From Burkholderia oklahomensis C6786 (GTDB lineage: Bacteria; Pseudomonadota; Gammaproteobacteria; Burkholderiales; Burkholderiaceae), in contig NZ_CP009555.1 in NCBI RefSeq assembly GCF_000959365.1, positions 1,984,001-2,048,000 of the forward strand: DNA of 64,000 nucleotides, given 5' to 3'. Shown piece by piece: positions 50,234-60,220 of the stretch; position 1 is the first letter of the stretch; each line of letters starts with the position of its first letter. Below the pieces are notes generated by a model. It made no database searches and was not told the origin of the DNA. It worked only from the letters and a program-made list of their open reading frames with translations. Made by a program: the position numbers and the translations under genes.

Positions 50234-50788
50234 TTGCAAGCGCGGGACCCACACGTGAACGTAATTTTCGTCGGGCTCATGGGGGCGGGTAAGACCACCG
50301 TGGGCCGGGCGGTCGCGCGCCGGCTCGACAGACCGTTCTTCGATTCGGATCACGAGATCGAGGCGCGCACGGGTGCGCGCATTCCGGTCATCTTCGAACT
50401 CGAAGGCGAGGCCGGCTTCCGCGACCGCGAGGCGCAGATGATCGCCGAGCTCACGCAGCGCGAGAACATCGTGCTGGCGACGGGCGGCGGCGCGATTTTG
50501 CGTTCCGAAAACCGCGAACTCTTGCATTCGCGCGGCCTTGTCGTCTATCTGCGCGCGAATCCGCACGACCTCTGGCTGCGCACGCGCAAGGACAAGAACC
50601 GCCCGCTGTTGCAAACCGACGATCCGAAAGCCAAGCTCGAAGCGCTGTACGAAGCGCGCGATCCGCTCTATCGCGAATGCGCGCACTTCGTCATCGAGAC
50701 CGGCCGTCCGTCCGTCAACGGGCTCGTCAACATGGTGCTGATGCAGCTCGAGATGGCGGGCATCGTCGCCAAGCCAATACAAGCATGA
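50234..50788 (+). CDS. aroK: Shikimate kinase
   Basis: Phosphorylates shikimate in the pathway to chorismate and aromatic amino acids, 184 residues. Walker A is GLMGAGKTT, the shikimate-binding region [11 protein letters not shown] and the GGGAILR loop follow, and [12 protein letters not shown] forms the lid. The start is an unusual TTG at 50234: GAGGAAG at 50224-50230 is well spaced and the encoded [14 protein letters not shown] fits the family; the frame upstream is not conserved. It lies 80 bases after pilQ, and its stop overlaps aroB (ATGA). Confidence 0.96.
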   Translation: MQARDPHVNVIFVGLMGAGKTTVGRAVARRLDRPFFDSDHEIEARTGARIPVIFELEGEAGFRDREAQMIAELTQRENIVLATGGGAILRSENRELLHSRGLVVYLRANPHDLWLRTRKDKNRPLLQTDDPKAKLEALYEARDPLYRECAHFVIETGRPSVNGLVNMVLMQLEMAGIVAKPIQA

Positions 50789-51864
50789 TTACCGTCAACG
50801 TCGACCTGGGCGAGCGCGCCTATCCGATTCACATCGGCGCCGATCTGATCGGCCGCACCGAACTCTTCGCGCCGCACATCGCGGGCGCGTCCGTCACGAT
50901 CGTCACGAACCCGACGGTCGATCCGCTCTACGGCGACAAGCTGCGCGCGGCGCTCGCGCCGTTCGGCAAGCGCGTGTCGACCGTCGTCTTGCCCGACGGC
51001 GAAGCGTACAAGAATTGGGAAACCCTCAATCTGATCTTCGACGGACTGCTCGAGCAGCACGCCGATCGCAAGACGACGCTGATCGCGCTCGGCGGCGGCG
51101 TGATCGGCGACATGACGGGCTTTGCCGCCGCGTGCTACATGCGCGGCGTGCCGTTCATCCAGGTGCCGACGACGCTCCTGTCGCAGGTCGATTCGTCGGT
51201 CGGCGGCAAGACGGGCATCAACCATCCGCTCGGCAAGAACATGATCGGCGCGTTCTATCAGCCGCAGGCGGTGATCGCCGACATCGGCGCGCTGTCGACG
51301 CTGCCCGATCGCGAGCTCGCGGCGGGCGTCGCCGAGATCATCAAGACGGGTGCGATCGCCGACGCCGAATTCTTCGACTGGATCGAAGCGAACGTCGATT
51401 CGCTGAATCGCCGCGATCCGGGTGCGCTCGCGCACGCGGTCAAGCGCTCGTGTGAGATCAAGGCGAGCGTCGTCGCCGCGGACGAGCGCGAAGGCGGCCT
51501 GCGCGCGATCCTGAACTTCGGCCATACGTTCGGGCACGCGATCGAAGCGGGTCTCGGCTACGGCGAATGGCTGCACGGCGAAGCGGTCGGCTGCGGGATG
51601 GTGATGGCGGCCGATTTGTCGGTGCGCGTCGGCCATCTCGACGAAGCGTCGCGCGCGCGGCTGCGCAAGGTCGTCGAGGCCGCGCATCTGCCGACGCGCG
51701 CGCCGAGCCTGGGCGACGCGCGCTACGTCGAGCTGATGCGCGTCGACAAGAAGGCGGAAGCGGGCGCGATCAAGTTCATTCTGCTAAAACGCTTCGGCGA
51801 GACGATCATGACCCAGGCGCCGGACGACGCCGTTTCCGCGACGCTGGCGGCAAGCACCCAGTAA
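50785..51864 (+). CDS. aroB: 3-dehydroquinate synthase
   Basis: Converts DAHP to 3-dehydroquinate with catalytic NAD and a divalent metal, 359 residues. NAD and substrate motifs [29 protein letters not shown] and [20 protein letters not shown] are present. The metal ligands sit in the glutamate of [13 protein letters not shown] and the histidines of [11 protein letters not shown] and [11 protein letters not shown]. It overlaps aroK by four bases, so translation is coupled, and dgt follows after 47 bases. Confidence 0.98.
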   Translation: MITVNVDLGERAYPIHIGADLIGRTELFAPHIAGASVTIVTNPTVDPLYGDKLRAALAPFGKRVSTVVLPDGEAYKNWETLNLIFDGLLEQHADRKTTLIALGGGVIGDMTGFAAACYMRGVPFIQVPTTLLSQVDSSVGGKTGINHPLGKNMIGAFYQPQAVIADIGALSTLPDRELAAGVAEIIKTGAIADAEFFDWIEANVDSLNRRDPGALAHAVKRSCEIKASVVAADEREGGLRAILNFGHTFGHAIEAGLGYGEWLHGEAVGCGMVMAADLSVRVGHLDEASRARLRKVVEAAHLPTRAPSLGDARYVELMRVDKKAEAGAIKFILLKRFGETIMTQAPDDAVSATLAASTQ

Positions 51865-51911
51865 CGCGGCGCGGGCCGATCCGGCGCATTTGAAGTGGAG
51901 GACACGACACG

Positions 51912-53141
51912 GTGAGCGAAATACCCGGCGGCATCCCACGCGAAACGCGCGACGCGCAACCCGCGCGCGCGGGCGGCGAGCAGGCGATCCCCGTCGCCGC
52001 GCCGACCACCGCCGCGCTCGAAGCGCATCTCGCGCCGTATGCGGCGCACGCGTCGCAATCGCGCGGCCGGCGCTATCCCGAGGCGCCGCCCGCGGCGCGC
52101 ACCGAGTTCCAGCGCGATCGCGACCGCATCGTGCACTCCACCGCGTTCAGACGACTCGAATACAAGACGCAGGTCTTCGTGAACCACGAAGGCGACCTGT
52201 TCCGCACGCGTCTCACGCACAGTCTCGAAGTCGCGCAGATCGCCCGCTCCGTCGCGCGCAACCTGCGCCTGAACGAAGATCTCGTCGAGGCGATCTCGCT
52301 CGCGCACGATCTCGGCCACACACCGTTCGGTCACGCGGGGCAGGACGCGCTCAACGCGTGCATGCGCGATTACGGCGGCTTCGAGCACAACCTGCAGAGC
52401 CTTGCCGTCGTCGACGAGCTCGAGGAACACTACGGCGCGTTCAACGGGCTGAATCTGTGCTTCGAGACCCGCGAAGGGATCCTCAAGCACTGCTCGCGCG
52501 AGAACGCGCGCAAGCTCGGCGAACTCGGCGAGCGGTTCCTGCAGGGCAGGCAGCCGTCGCTCGAGGCGCAGCTCGCGAACATCGCGGACGAAATCGCGTA
52601 CAACAATCACGATGTCGACGACGGCCTGCGCTCGGGGCTCATCACGATCGAGCAGCTCGCGGAAGTCGAGCTGTGGCAAGGCCATTACGAGGCGGCGCTC
52701 GCCGAGTACCCGCATCTCGAAGGCCGCCGCCTCGTGCACGAGACGGTGCGCCGGATCATCAACACGCTGATCGTCGATCTGATCGATGCGACGACGCGCA
52801 ATCTCGCGCGCCACGCGCCGACGTCGCTCGACGACGTGCGCGCGGCGCCGCCGCTTGTCGCGCACGGCGAGCGGATCGCCGCGCAGGCGGCGGCGCTCAA
52901 GCGCTTCCTGTTCAAGAACCTGTACCGTCACTACCGCGTGATGCGGATGGCGAGCAAGGCGCAACGGGTCGTCACCGGCCTTTTCAACGCGTTCACGGGT
53001 GACCCGCGCCTGCTGCCGCCCGACTATCAGGCGGCGGACGCCGCGCAGCAGCCGCGCCTCGTCGCGCACTACATCGCCGGCATGACCGATCGTTTCGCAT
53101 TGAAAGAGTATCAACGCTTGTTTGTCATGGACGAAAACTAA
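51912..53141 (+). CDS. dgt: Deoxyguanosinetriphosphate triphosphohydrolase-like protein
   Basis: HD-domain dNTP triphosphohydrolase, 409 residues, which cleaves dNTPs to nucleoside and tripolyphosphate. Metal-binding residues are in [19 protein letters not shown] and [17 protein letters not shown] (the HD pair), with [14 protein letters not shown] further on supplying the last aspartates. [20 protein letters not shown] is the family entry motif. The start is GTG at 51912, with GGAGG at 51897-51901 at a rather long spacing. It sits in the aroK-aroB-dgt cluster common to proteobacteria. Confidence 0.95.
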   Translation: MSEIPGGIPRETRDAQPARAGGEQAIPVAAPTTAALEAHLAPYAAHASQSRGRRYPEAPPAARTEFQRDRDRIVHSTAFRRLEYKTQVFVNHEGDLFRTRLTHSLEVAQIARSVARNLRLNEDLVEAISLAHDLGHTPFGHAGQDALNACMRDYGGFEHNLQSLAVVDELEEHYGAFNGLNLCFETREGILKHCSRENARKLGELGERFLQGRQPSLEAQLANIADEIAYNNHDVDDGLRSGLITIEQLAEVELWQGHYEAALAEYPHLEGRRLVHETVRRIINTLIVDLIDATTRNLARHAPTSLDDVRAAPPLVAHGERIAAQAAALKRFLFKNLYRHYRVMRMASKAQRVVTGLFNAFTGDPRLLPPDYQAADAAQQPRLVAHYIAGMTDRFALKEYQRLFVMDEN

Positions 53142-53223
53142 ACTGGCCGGCTTGCCGTGTCCGGCGCGGACGGGCGGCGGTGCGGCGCGTGTTGCCCGGA
53201 CCGAGGAGAAAAGGAGAGAGTCG

Positions 53224-54549
53224 ATGAAATACAAGACGCTGGTTCGTTCGCTCGCGTTCGGGAGCGTGCTTTGGCTCGGCGCGCAGCAGGCGGCGTGCGC
53301 GGCCACCGAGATCCAGTTCTGGCATGCGATGGAGGCGGCGCTCGGCGAGCGCGTGAACGAGATCGCCGCGCAGTTCAACGCATCGCAAAGCGACTACAAG
53401 ATCGTGCCGGTCTTCAAGGGCGCCTACGACCAGGCGCTCGCGGCGGGCATCGCCGCCTACCGCAGCGGCAACGCGCCGGCGATCCTGCAGGTGTACGAAG
53501 TGGGCACGGCGACGATGATGCAGGCGAAGAAGGCGGTGCTGCCCGTGTCCGACGTGTTCCGCCAGGCGGGTGTGCCGCTCGACGAGAAGGCGTTCGTGCC
53601 GACGGTCGCGAGCTATTACAGCGATGCGAAGACGGGGCACCTCGTGTCGATGCCGTTCAACAGCTCGACGCCCGTGCTGTATTACAACAAGGACGCGTTC
53701 AAGAAGGCGGGGCTCGATCCGAACCAGCCGCCGAAGACGTGGGCCGACGTGAAGGCCGACGCGGAAAAGCTGAGGAAAGCGGGCTACGCGTGCGGCTACA
53801 CGACGGGCTGGCAGGGCTGGATCCAGCTCGAGAACTACAGCGCGTGGCACGGCCTGCCGTTCGCGACGCGCAACAACGGCTTCGACGGCGCCGACGCGAC
53901 GCTCGACTTCAACAAGCCGCAGCAGATCGCGCACATCCAGTTCCTGCAGGACATGGCGAAGGACGGCACGTTCACGTACGTCGGCCGCAAGGACGAGGCG
54001 ACCGCGAAGTTCTACAGCGGCGACTGCGCGATCATGACGACGTCGTCGGGCGCGCTCGCGACGATCCGCAAGTACGCGAAGTTCGACTTCGGCACGGGGA
54101 TGATGCCGTACGACGCGAACGTGAAGGGCGCGCCGCAGAACGCGATCATCGGCGGCGCGAGCCTGTGGGTGCTCGCGGGCAAGGATCCGGCCACGTACAA
54201 GGGCGTCGCGAAATTCCTCGCGTATCTGAGCTCGCCCGCCGTCGCCGCGAAGTGGCACGAGGACACGGGCTATCTGCCCGTGACGACGGCCGCGTACGAT
54301 CTCGCGCGCGAGCAGGGCTTCTACGCGAAGCACCCGGGCGCGGACACCGCGATCAAGCAGATGATGAACAAGCCGCCGCTGCCGTACACGAAGGGGCTGC
54401 GGCTCGGCAACATGCCGCAGATCCGCACGATCGTCGACGAGGAGCTCGAGCAGGTGTGGGCGCAGAAGAAGACGCCGAAGGCGGCGCTCGATTCGGCCGC
54501 CACGCGCGGCGACGAGCTGCTGCGCCGCTTCGAGAAGTCGGGCGGTTGA
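53224..54549 (+). CDS. ugpB: sn-Glycerol-3-phosphate ABC transporter, periplasmic binding protein
   Basis: Family 1 solute-binding protein of the Ugp system, 441 residues. A signal peptide (about 1-26, ending ACA) is followed by the UgpB opening [20 protein letters not shown]. Typical segments are [38 protein letters not shown] and ALWVLAGK-type [20 protein letters not shown]. Ligands in this family are glycerol-3-phosphate and glycerophosphodiesters. AAAGGAGAGAG precedes the ATG. A strong GC hairpin lies between it and ugpA, which may let the binding protein be made in excess. Confidence 0.95.
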   Translation: MKYKTLVRSLAFGSVLWLGAQQAACAATEIQFWHAMEAALGERVNEIAAQFNASQSDYKIVPVFKGAYDQALAAGIAAYRSGNAPAILQVYEVGTATMMQAKKAVLPVSDVFRQAGVPLDEKAFVPTVASYYSDAKTGHLVSMPFNSSTPVLYYNKDAFKKAGLDPNQPPKTWADVKADAEKLRKAGYACGYTTGWQGWIQLENYSAWHGLPFATRNNGFDGADATLDFNKPQQIAHIQFLQDMAKDGTFTYVGRKDEATAKFYSGDCAIMTTSSGALATIRKYAKFDFGTGMMPYDANVKGAPQNAIIGGASLWVLAGKDPATYKGVAKFLAYLSSPAVAAKWHEDTGYLPVTTAAYDLAREQGFYAKHPGADTAIKQMMNKPPLPYTKGLRLGNMPQIRTIVDEELEQVWAQKKTPKAALDSAATRGDELLRRFEKSGG

Positions 54550-54578
54550 GCGCTCGCCGCCGCGCGTCGCGGCCGTCA

Positions 54579-54619
54579 CCGCCCGCCCGCACCGCAGCGC
54601 TTCGCGTGCGGGCGGGCGG
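54579..54619 (+). repeat. 14-bp GC hairpin between ugpB and ugpA
   Basis: Perfect stem 54579-54592 with 54606-54619 and a 13-base loop, with no T run. Such hairpins after binding-protein genes protect the upstream mRNA from 3' exonucleases, as between malE and malF in E. coli. That function here is inferred. Confidence 0.75.
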
Positions 54620-54673
54620 CGACGGCGGCCGCGGGCGGCGGCATTCGTCTGACGTCTGTTCGGAATCCTGCCG

Positions 54674-55558
54674 ATGACACCCCGTTCCCGTTTCGGCGCG
54701 AGCGCCTTGCCGTACATGCTCGTCGCGCCGCAGCTCGCGATCACCGCGATCTTCTTCCTATGGCCGGCGGGCGTCGCGCTCTGGCAGTCGACGCAGATGC
54801 AGGATGCGTTCGGCACGTCGAGCGAGTTCGTCGGCTTCGGCAACTTCGCGCACCTGTTTGCCGATCCGCTCTACGTCGAGTCGTTCAAGACGACGCTCGC
54901 GTTCAGCGCGAGCGTGACCGTCTGCGGGCTCGTCGTGTCGCTGCTGCTCGCCGCGTGCGCCGATCGCGTGATCCGCGGCGGGCGCGCGTACCGGACGCTC
55001 CTCATCTGGCCGTACGCGGTCGCGCCGACGATCGCCGCCGTGCTGTGGGCGTTCCTGTTCAACCCGAGCATCGGCGTGATCACGTATGCGCTCGCGCACT
55101 TCGGCATCGTCTGGAATCACGCGCTGAACGGCGGCCAGGCGATGCTGCTCGTCGTGATCGCATCGGTGTGGAAGCAGGTCAGCTACAACTTCCTGTTCTT
55201 CTATGCAGGACTGCAGGCGATTCCGCGCTCGCTGATCGAGGCGGCCGCGATCGACGGCGCGGGCCCCGTGCGGCGCTTCTTTCACATCGCGCTGCCGCTG
55301 CTGTCGCCGACGAGCTTCTTCCTGCTCGTCGTCAATCTCGTCTACGCGTTCTTCGACACGTTCCCGGTGATCGACGCCGCCACCGCGGGCGGCCCGGGGC
55401 AGAGCACGAAGACGCTGATCTACAAGATCTACGCGGAAGGTTTTCAGGGGCTCGACATCGGCAGCTCGGGCGCGCAATCGGTCGTGCTGATGGCGATCGT
55501 CGTCGCGCTGACGGTCGTCCAGTTCCGCTTCGTCGAGCGCAGGGTGCAATACGCATGA
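54674..55558 (+). CDS. ugpA: sn-Glycerol-3-phosphate ABC transporter permease UgpA
   Basis: Inner membrane permease of 294 residues with six membrane segments. The EAA loop that docks on the ATPase is [20 protein letters not shown]. Its opening ([20 protein letters not shown]) and the C-terminal [20 protein letters not shown] match UgpA. It pairs with UgpE, whose start overlaps its stop (ATGA). The ribosome binding site is weak, which fits lower expression than ugpB. Confidence 0.96.
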   Translation: MTPRSRFGASALPYMLVAPQLAITAIFFLWPAGVALWQSTQMQDAFGTSSEFVGFGNFAHLFADPLYVESFKTTLAFSASVTVCGLVVSLLLAACADRVIRGGRAYRTLLIWPYAVAPTIAAVLWAFLFNPSIGVITYALAHFGIVWNHALNGGQAMLLVVIASVWKQVSYNFLFFYAGLQAIPRSLIEAAAIDGAGPVRRFFHIALPLLSPTSFFLLVVNLVYAFFDTFPVIDAATAGGPGQSTKTLIYKIYAEGFQGLDIGSSGAQSVVLMAIVVALTVVQFRFVERRVQYA

Positions 55559-56400
55559 TCGAGAATCGCAAGGGCTTCGACCTGTTCTGCCACGCGATGC
55601 TGATCGCCGGGATCGCGGTCATCGTGTTTCCGGTGTACGTCGGCTTCTGCGCGGCGACGATGAACGCGCACGAAGTGTTCACGGTGCCGCTGCGGCTCGT
55701 GCCGAGCACGCATCTCGTCGAGAACGTCGCGGCCGTCTGGCAGCGCGGCAGCGGCGGGATGACGACGCCGTTCGGCACGCTGCTCGTGAACAGCATCGTG
55801 ATGGCGCTCGTGATCGCGGTGGGCAAGATCGCGGTATCGATCCTGTCCGCGTACGCGATCGTCTATTTCCGCTTTCCGCTGCGCAATGCCGCGTTCTGGC
55901 TGATCTTCGTCACGCTGATGCTGCCCGTCGAGGTGCGGATCTTTCCGACCGTGCAGGTCGTGTCGACGCTGCATCTGACGAATAGCTACGCCGGCCTGAC
56001 GCTGCCCCTCATCGCATCGGCGACGGCGACGTTCCTGTTCAGGCAGTTCTTCATGACGCTGCCGGACGAGCTCGTCGATGCCGCGCGCATCGACGGCGCG
56101 GGGCCGCTGCGCTTCTTCTGGGACGTCGTGCTGCCGCTGTCGAAGACGAGCATCGCGGCGCTTTTCGTGATCACGTTCATCTATGGCTGGAATCAGTATC
56201 TGTGGCCGATCCTGATCACGACCGATGCGTCGCTGACGACGGCCGTCGTCGGCATCAAGTCGATGATCGCGAGCGGCGACGCCGCGACCGAGTGGCATCT
56301 CGTGATGGCGGCGACGCTCGTCGCGATGCTGCCGCCGCTCGTCGTCGTGCTCGCGATGCAGCGCTGGTTCGTGCGCGGTCTCGTCGATTCGGAAAAATGA
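55555..56400 (+). CDS. ugpE: sn-Glycerol-3-phosphate ABC transporter permease UgpE
   Basis: Second inner membrane permease, 281 residues with six membrane segments. The EAA loop reads [40 protein letters not shown] and [17 protein letters not shown] are typical of UgpE. It overlaps ugpA by four bases and precedes ugpC by 25. Confidence 0.96.
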   Translation: MIENRKGFDLFCHAMLIAGIAVIVFPVYVGFCAATMNAHEVFTVPLRLVPSTHLVENVAAVWQRGSGGMTTPFGTLLVNSIVMALVIAVGKIAVSILSAYAIVYFRFPLRNAAFWLIFVTLMLPVEVRIFPTVQVVSTLHLTNSYAGLTLPLIASATATFLFRQFFMTLPDELVDAARIDGAGPLRFFWDVVLPLSKTSIAALFVITFIYGWNQYLWPILITTDASLTTAVVGIKSMIASGDAATEWHLVMAATLVAMLPPLVVVLAMQRWFVRGLVDSEK

Positions 56401-56425
56401 AACGCAATCTGGAGGATGTCGAAGC

Positions 56426-57511
56426 ATGGCCGCGCTGAGCTTGAAGGGCGTCAGGAAAAGTTACGACGGCGCGCAATACGTGCTGCACGGGATCGACGTC
56501 GATATCGCCGACGGCGAGTTCGTCGTGCTCGTCGGGCCGTCCGGCTGCGGGAAGTCGACGCTGCTGCGGATGATCGCCGGCCTCGAGACGGTGACGGAAG
56601 GCGAGATCGAGATCGGCGGCCGGGTCGTCAACGCGCTCGAGCCGAAGGATCGCGACATCGCGATGGTGTTCCAGAACTACGCGCTGTATCCGCACATGAC
56701 GGTCGCGCAGAACATGGGCTACGGGCTCAAGATCCGCGGCGTCGACCGCGCGCTGATCGACGCGCGCGTTCAGACGGCCGCGCAGATTCTCGAGCTCGGG
56801 CCGCTGTTGCCGCGGCGGCCGCGCGAGCTGTCGGGCGGGCAGCGGCAGCGCGTCGCGATGGGGCGCGCGATCGTGCGCGAGCCGTCGGTGTTCCTGTTCG
56901 ACGAGCCGCTGTCGAACCTCGACGCGAAGCTGCGCGTGCAGATGCGTCTCGAAATACAGCGGCTGCACGCGCGCCTCGCGACGACGAGCGTCTACGTGAC
57001 GCATGACCAGATCGAAGCGATGACGCTCGCGCAGCGCGTGATCGTGATGAATCGCGGCTACGCGGAGCAGATCGGCGCGCCCGTCGACGTGTACGAGAAA
57101 CCGGCGACGACGTTCGTCGCGAGCTTCATCGGCTCGCCGGCGATGAACCTGATGCACGGGCGGCTTTCCGAAGACGGCGCGACGTTCGACGTCGCGGACG
57201 GCGGCCCCAGGCTGCCGGTCGCGGGCGCGGCGGGCGTCGGCCGCGAGATCGCGCTCGGGCGCGAATGGATACTCGGCGTGCGGCCCGAGCACATGACGCC
57301 GCAGCCGGGCGCGGCGCCAGCATCGCTCGCGGTCGATTCGTGCGAGCTGCTCGGCGCGGACAACCTCGCGCACGGCCGCTGGGGCGCGCACGACGTCGCG
57401 GTGCGGCTGCCGCATGCGATGCGCCCGGCGCGCGACGAGACGCTGCCCGTCGCGCTGCCCGCGCGGCATCTGCATTTCTTCGATCCGGCGACGGGCAAGC
57501 GCGCCGGCTGA
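56426..57511 (+). CDS. ugpC: sn-Glycerol-3-phosphate ABC transporter ATP-binding protein UgpC
   Basis: MalK-type ATPase of 361 residues that powers the Ugp importer. Walker A is GPSGCGKST, the Q-loop lies in [11 protein letters not shown], the signature is [15 protein letters not shown] and Walker B is [27 protein letters not shown] supplies the switch histidine. The C-terminal regulatory OB domain is present from about residue 240 and may be the target of inhibition by phosphate or of UgpQ interaction, as proposed in E. coli. GGAGG lies ten bases before the ATG. Confidence 0.97.
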   Translation: MAALSLKGVRKSYDGAQYVLHGIDVDIADGEFVVLVGPSGCGKSTLLRMIAGLETVTEGEIEIGGRVVNALEPKDRDIAMVFQNYALYPHMTVAQNMGYGLKIRGVDRALIDARVQTAAQILELGPLLPRRPRELSGGQRQRVAMGRAIVREPSVFLFDEPLSNLDAKLRVQMRLEIQRLHARLATTSVYVTHDQIEAMTLAQRVIVMNRGYAEQIGAPVDVYEKPATTFVASFIGSPAMNLMHGRLSEDGATFDVADGGPRLPVAGAAGVGREIALGREWILGVRPEHMTPQPGAAPASLAVDSCELLGADNLAHGRWGAHDVAVRLPHAMRPARDETLPVALPARHLHFFDPATGKRAG

Positions 57512-57540
57512 TTCGACCCACCGCTTCCGACGAGACTGCG

Positions 57541-58302
57541 ATGACGATCCTGCAAACCTGGCCTTATCCGCGCGTGGTCGCGCACCGGGGCGGCGGCGCG
57601 CTCGCGCCGGAAAACACGCTGGCCGCGCTCGACACGGGCGCGCGCTACGGACACAAGATGGTCGAATTCGACGCGAAGCTGTCGGCGGACGGCGTCGCGT
57701 TCCTGCTGCACGACGACACGGTCGAGCGCACGTCGAGCGGAACGGGGCCCGCGCGCGAGATGCGCTACGCGGCGCTCGAGGCGCTCGACGCCGGCGCGTG
57801 GTTCGACGCGCGCTTTTCGGGTGAGCGGATGCCGACGCTCGCGCAGGCGGCGGCGCGCTGCCTCGCGCTCGGTCTGGCGGCGAACGTCGAGATCAAGCCG
57901 TGCCTGGAGCGCGACGAAGAGACGGGCCGCGTCGTCGCGGCGGAAGCGGCCGCGCTGTGGCGCGCTGCCGCCGTGCCGCCGCTGCTGTCGTCGTTCTCGG
58001 CGGCGGCACTCGGCGCCGCGCGCGCGGCGGCGCCGGACCTGCCGCGCGGGATGCTGTACGAGGAGATTCCGGCCGATTGGCTGGAGGAGACGCAAAGGCT
58101 CGGCTGCGTGTCGCTGCACGCGTATCACGCGCAATTCAACGAGGCGCTCGTGCGCGACGTGAAAGCGGCGGGGCTGCGCATTCTCGCGTACACGGTGAAC
58201 GATCCCGCGCGGGCCCGCGAGCTCATGCAGTGGGGCGTGGACGTCATTTGCACGGACCGGATCGACCTGATCGGGCCGGGCTTCGCCGATCGCGAAGGAT
58301 GA
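57541..58302 (+). CDS. ugpQ: Cytoplasmic glycerophosphodiester phosphodiesterase
   Basis: Hydrolyses glycerophosphodiesters brought in by Ugp to glycerol-3-phosphate and an alcohol, 253 residues. The GDPD motifs are VAHRGGGALAPENT with the catalytic histidine, the FDAKLSADGVAFLLHDDTVE segment and VEIKP. There is no signal peptide, in keeping with a cytoplasmic enzyme. It is the last gene of a complete ugpBAECQ operon, the same order as in E. coli, where it belongs to the phosphate-starvation regulon; I could not find a clear Pho box upstream of ugpB. Confidence 0.96.
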   Translation: MTILQTWPYPRVVAHRGGGALAPENTLAALDTGARYGHKMVEFDAKLSADGVAFLLHDDTVERTSSGTGPAREMRYAALEALDAGAWFDARFSGERMPTLAQAAARCLALGLAANVEIKPCLERDEETGRVVAAEAAALWRAAAVPPLLSSFSAAALGAARAAAPDLPRGMLYEEIPADWLEETQRLGCVSLHAYHAQFNEALVRDVKAAGLRILAYTVNDPARARELMQWGVDVICTDRIDLIGPGFADREG

Positions 58303-58337
58303 AATCGACGGTTTGCGTGCAATGCGCGAACGAAACC

Positions 58338-58361
58338 GCTCCGGCGGGTCGCCGCCGGAGC
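58338..58361 (+). repeat. GC-rich hairpin after ugpQ
   Basis: Perfect 10-bp inverted repeat (58338-58347 with 58352-58361) with a GTCG loop and no T run, 36 bases after the ugpQ stop. It probably forms the 3' end structure of the ugp transcript. Confidence 0.55.
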
Positions 58362-58391
58362 AAGAGGCGATGGTCGTCTCGTAACCTCAAG

Positions 58392-58420
58392 AAAATTCCG
58401 CTACAAATTGCAGCGGAATT
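58392..58420 (-). terminator. Terminator of ompW
   Basis: Perfect 9-bp stem (58394-58402 with 58412-58420), 9-base loop; on the minus strand the stem ends in four T residues. It lies 28 bases past the ompW stop. Confidence 0.7.
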
Positions 58421-58447
58421 AACCATTCCCCAAATATTCGACTACGC

Positions 58448-59179
58448 TTAGAAACGGTAGCCGATGTTCAGGTAGGTCACGATCGGGTTCAGTCGGATCT
58501 TCGCCTGCGAGGTTTGCGTGAGCGTACCGATCGGCGTCGGGCGTTGCGTCGTCAGCGTAGCCGTCAGGCTCACCGGAATATACGACACGGAAAGCCCGCC
58601 GAACCAGTGGTCGGTGAAGTTGTAAGTGAAGCCTGCGTTGAGGACGGGCGCCCACTGATTGCTGGTCGTCACGCTGGTCGGGCCGCCGAGCACACCGCGC
58701 TCGAATGCGCTATTGGAGATCTTCGCACCGGTAAACCAGATGTACGAAGCACCGACGCCGACGTAAGGCCGGAACTTCGCCTTTGCGTCGTTGAAGTAGT
58801 ACTTGAGGAGGAGCGCCGGGCTCCATTGGTACGCATGGCCGAGCACGCCGAACTGTTCGAGCGAGCCTTTGCCGTTCAGATTGAACCTTGGCGGGATCCC
58901 GGCGACCAATTCAGTGGCGATGTGATCCGTCAGGAAGTAGCCCGCGGCGAAGCCGATGGTATCCGCATTGTCGATGCCCGCGCCCGTGTTGGGCACCTCG
59001 TGATTGACGGGCGTGCCGCCGACGTTCATGACTTTGAGCGGATCGCTGCTGTCCTGAGGCGCGAGGTGGAACCAGCCGGTCGTGACGTAGAAGCTACCTG
59101 CGGATTGCGCGTGCGCTGCGGTCGCGGCTGCCGCGAAGGCGAGCGCAACGGCCCCCGTAATGGCCATTTTTTGTTTCAT
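58448..59179 (-). CDS. ompW: OmpW family outer membrane protein
   Basis: Eight-stranded beta barrel of the outer membrane, 243 residues. A signal peptide (about 1-24, ending AHA) is followed by GSFYVTTGWFHLAPQDSSDP, then GFAAGYFLTDHIATELVAGI and FRPYVGVGASYIWF, which are OmpW signatures; the last residue is the Phe typical of barrel proteins. OmpW proteins are linked to small hydrophobic compounds, osmotic and oxidative stress; the ligand here is unknown. The ATG at 59179 is chosen: GGAG and AAAGG lie just upstream, whereas an earlier ATG at 59212 has no such site and would spoil the signal peptide. Confidence 0.93.
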   Translation of the reverse strand: MKQKMAITGAVALAFAAAATAAHAQSAGSFYVTTGWFHLAPQDSSDPLKVMNVGGTPVNHEVPNTGAGIDNADTIGFAAGYFLTDHIATELVAGIPPRFNLNGKGSLEQFGVLGHAYQWSPALLLKYYFNDAKAKFRPYVGVGASYIWFTGAKISNSAFERGVLGGPTSVTTSNQWAPVLNAGFTYNFTDHWFGGLSVSYIPVSLTATLTTQRPTPIGTLTQTSQAKIRLNPIVTYLNIGYRF

Positions 59180-59371
59180 CCTTTGTCTCCTCCGATAAAA
59201 GGGCGTGCTCATTATGACGACGGTGTTTCAAACAGAACAGAGTTGTAAGCTAGAGCATTTTCCCTAGAATTCGCACGACCGTGCGTATTCCCGCACCGCG
59301 ACGGGCTTTGACGCGGACGCACTTATACGAGCCTTCGGGTATTTCCTAACGCGATCAAACGGACATTCAGC
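59180..59371. promoter_or_regulatory. ompW / transposase-derived gene divergent spacer
   Basis: A 192-base divergent region. It contains a perfect 6-bp inverted repeat with a 2-base centre, CGCACG-AC-CGTGCG, at 59272-59285, a plausible operator. I find no convincing -35/-10 pair for either gene. Confidence 0.4.
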
Positions 59372-60085
59372 ATGGCACGGCTAGCACGACTTTACGTTCC
59401 CGATCAGCCGCAGCACGTGATTCTACGCGGCCTGGATCAGCAACCGGCGTTCGTCGACGACCAGGATTACGAATTATTCATCGATTGCCTGAAGGCGGCG
59501 GCGCGCGATCATCATCTGGCGGTGCATGCATACGTGCTGCTGCCGCGCCAGGTCCAGCTTCTTGTGACGCCGAGCGACGAGGCCAGCCTGCCGAAAGCGA
59601 TGCAGGCGGTCGGCCGCCGCTACGTCGCGCATTTCAACCGGCGCTACTCGCGGCGCGGCACGTTGTGGGAAGGGCGCTATCGCGCGACCGTCATCGAGGG
59701 CGAGCGCTACTTCCTGCTCGCGAGCCGGGTCGTCGAGATAAGCCCCGTGCGCGCGCAGCTCGTGACGAGCCCCGAAGCGTACCGCTGGTCGAGCTATCGG
59801 CATCACGTCGGCCTCACCGTCGACAGCCTGATCACCGACCATCCGCTGTACTGGGCGCTCGGCAACACGCCGTTCGAGCGGCAGCGTGCGTACAAGGAGC
59901 TGTGCGAGCAGCCGCTCGACGAGCGCCAGGCCGATCAGCTCCAGCAGGCGACGCTGAAGGGCTGGGTGCTGGGCGGCGAGACCTACCGCGAGTGGGCTGC
60001 GCGCACGGCGAACCGGCGCGTGTCGCCGCTGCCGCGCGGGCGGCCTCGCAAGGTGCGCGAGAACACGCCGCCCATCCAGCAGTGA
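59372..60085 (+). CDS. Transposase-derived protein (RAYT/Y1 family) without catalytic residues
   Basis: 237 residues, clearly related to REP-associated Y1 transposases: HVILRGLDQQPAFVDDQDYE, then HAYVLLPRQVQLLVTP, VGRRYVAHFNRRYSRRGTLW with EGRYRATVIEGERYFLLASR, and WSSYRHHVG. In active members the metal site is PNHVHLL; here it is PRQVQLL, with Gln60 and Gln62 in place of both histidines. The catalytic tyrosine of RYIELNPVRA is Val120 (RVVEISPVRA). The frame is intact with normal composition, so this looks domesticated and not decaying. The C-terminus has an AT-hook-like RGRPRK (222-227). It lies between ompW and gltB, with its own terminator. A DNA-binding role is inferred. Confidence 0.85.
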   Translation: MARLARLYVPDQPQHVILRGLDQQPAFVDDQDYELFIDCLKAAARDHHLAVHAYVLLPRQVQLLVTPSDEASLPKAMQAVGRRYVAHFNRRYSRRGTLWEGRYRATVIEGERYFLLASRVVEISPVRAQLVTSPEAYRWSSYRHHVGLTVDSLITDHPLYWALGNTPFERQRAYKELCEQPLDERQADQLQQATLKGWVLGGETYREWAARTANRRVSPLPRGRPRKVRENTPPIQQ

Positions 60086-60106
60086 GCGCGTCGGCGGTGG
60101 CGCGCG

Positions 60107-60136
60107 AGGCGGCGCCCGAGGGTGCCGCTTGTTTTT
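60107..60136 (+). terminator. Terminator after the transposase-derived gene
   Basis: Ten-bp stem with two wobble pairs (60107-60116 with 60121-60130), CGAG loop and five T residues (60132-60136). It separates the gene from gltB. Confidence 0.8.
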
Positions 60137-60197
60137 GCCCCATTTTGATGCGGCCCCAATAAAACGGCGTGATCGCGCACCAAGATGATAATTAGGG

Positions 60198-60220
60198 GCA
60201 AATCATTGGCATTAATTTGC
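60198..60220 (+). promoter_or_regulatory. LysR-type operator candidate upstream of gltB
   Basis: Perfect dyad GCAAAT-N11-ATTTGC, which contains the T-N11-A core of LysR-family operators. It ends inside the proposed -35 of gltB. gltB genes are controlled by the LysR-type GltC in Bacillus; the regulator here is unknown. Confidence 0.5.

Noticed and set aside
59372..60085. An active mobile element carrying the transposase-like gene
   Set aside because: Catalytic residues are missing, and I see no flanking terminal hairpins, target duplication or REP array; composition equals the surroundings.
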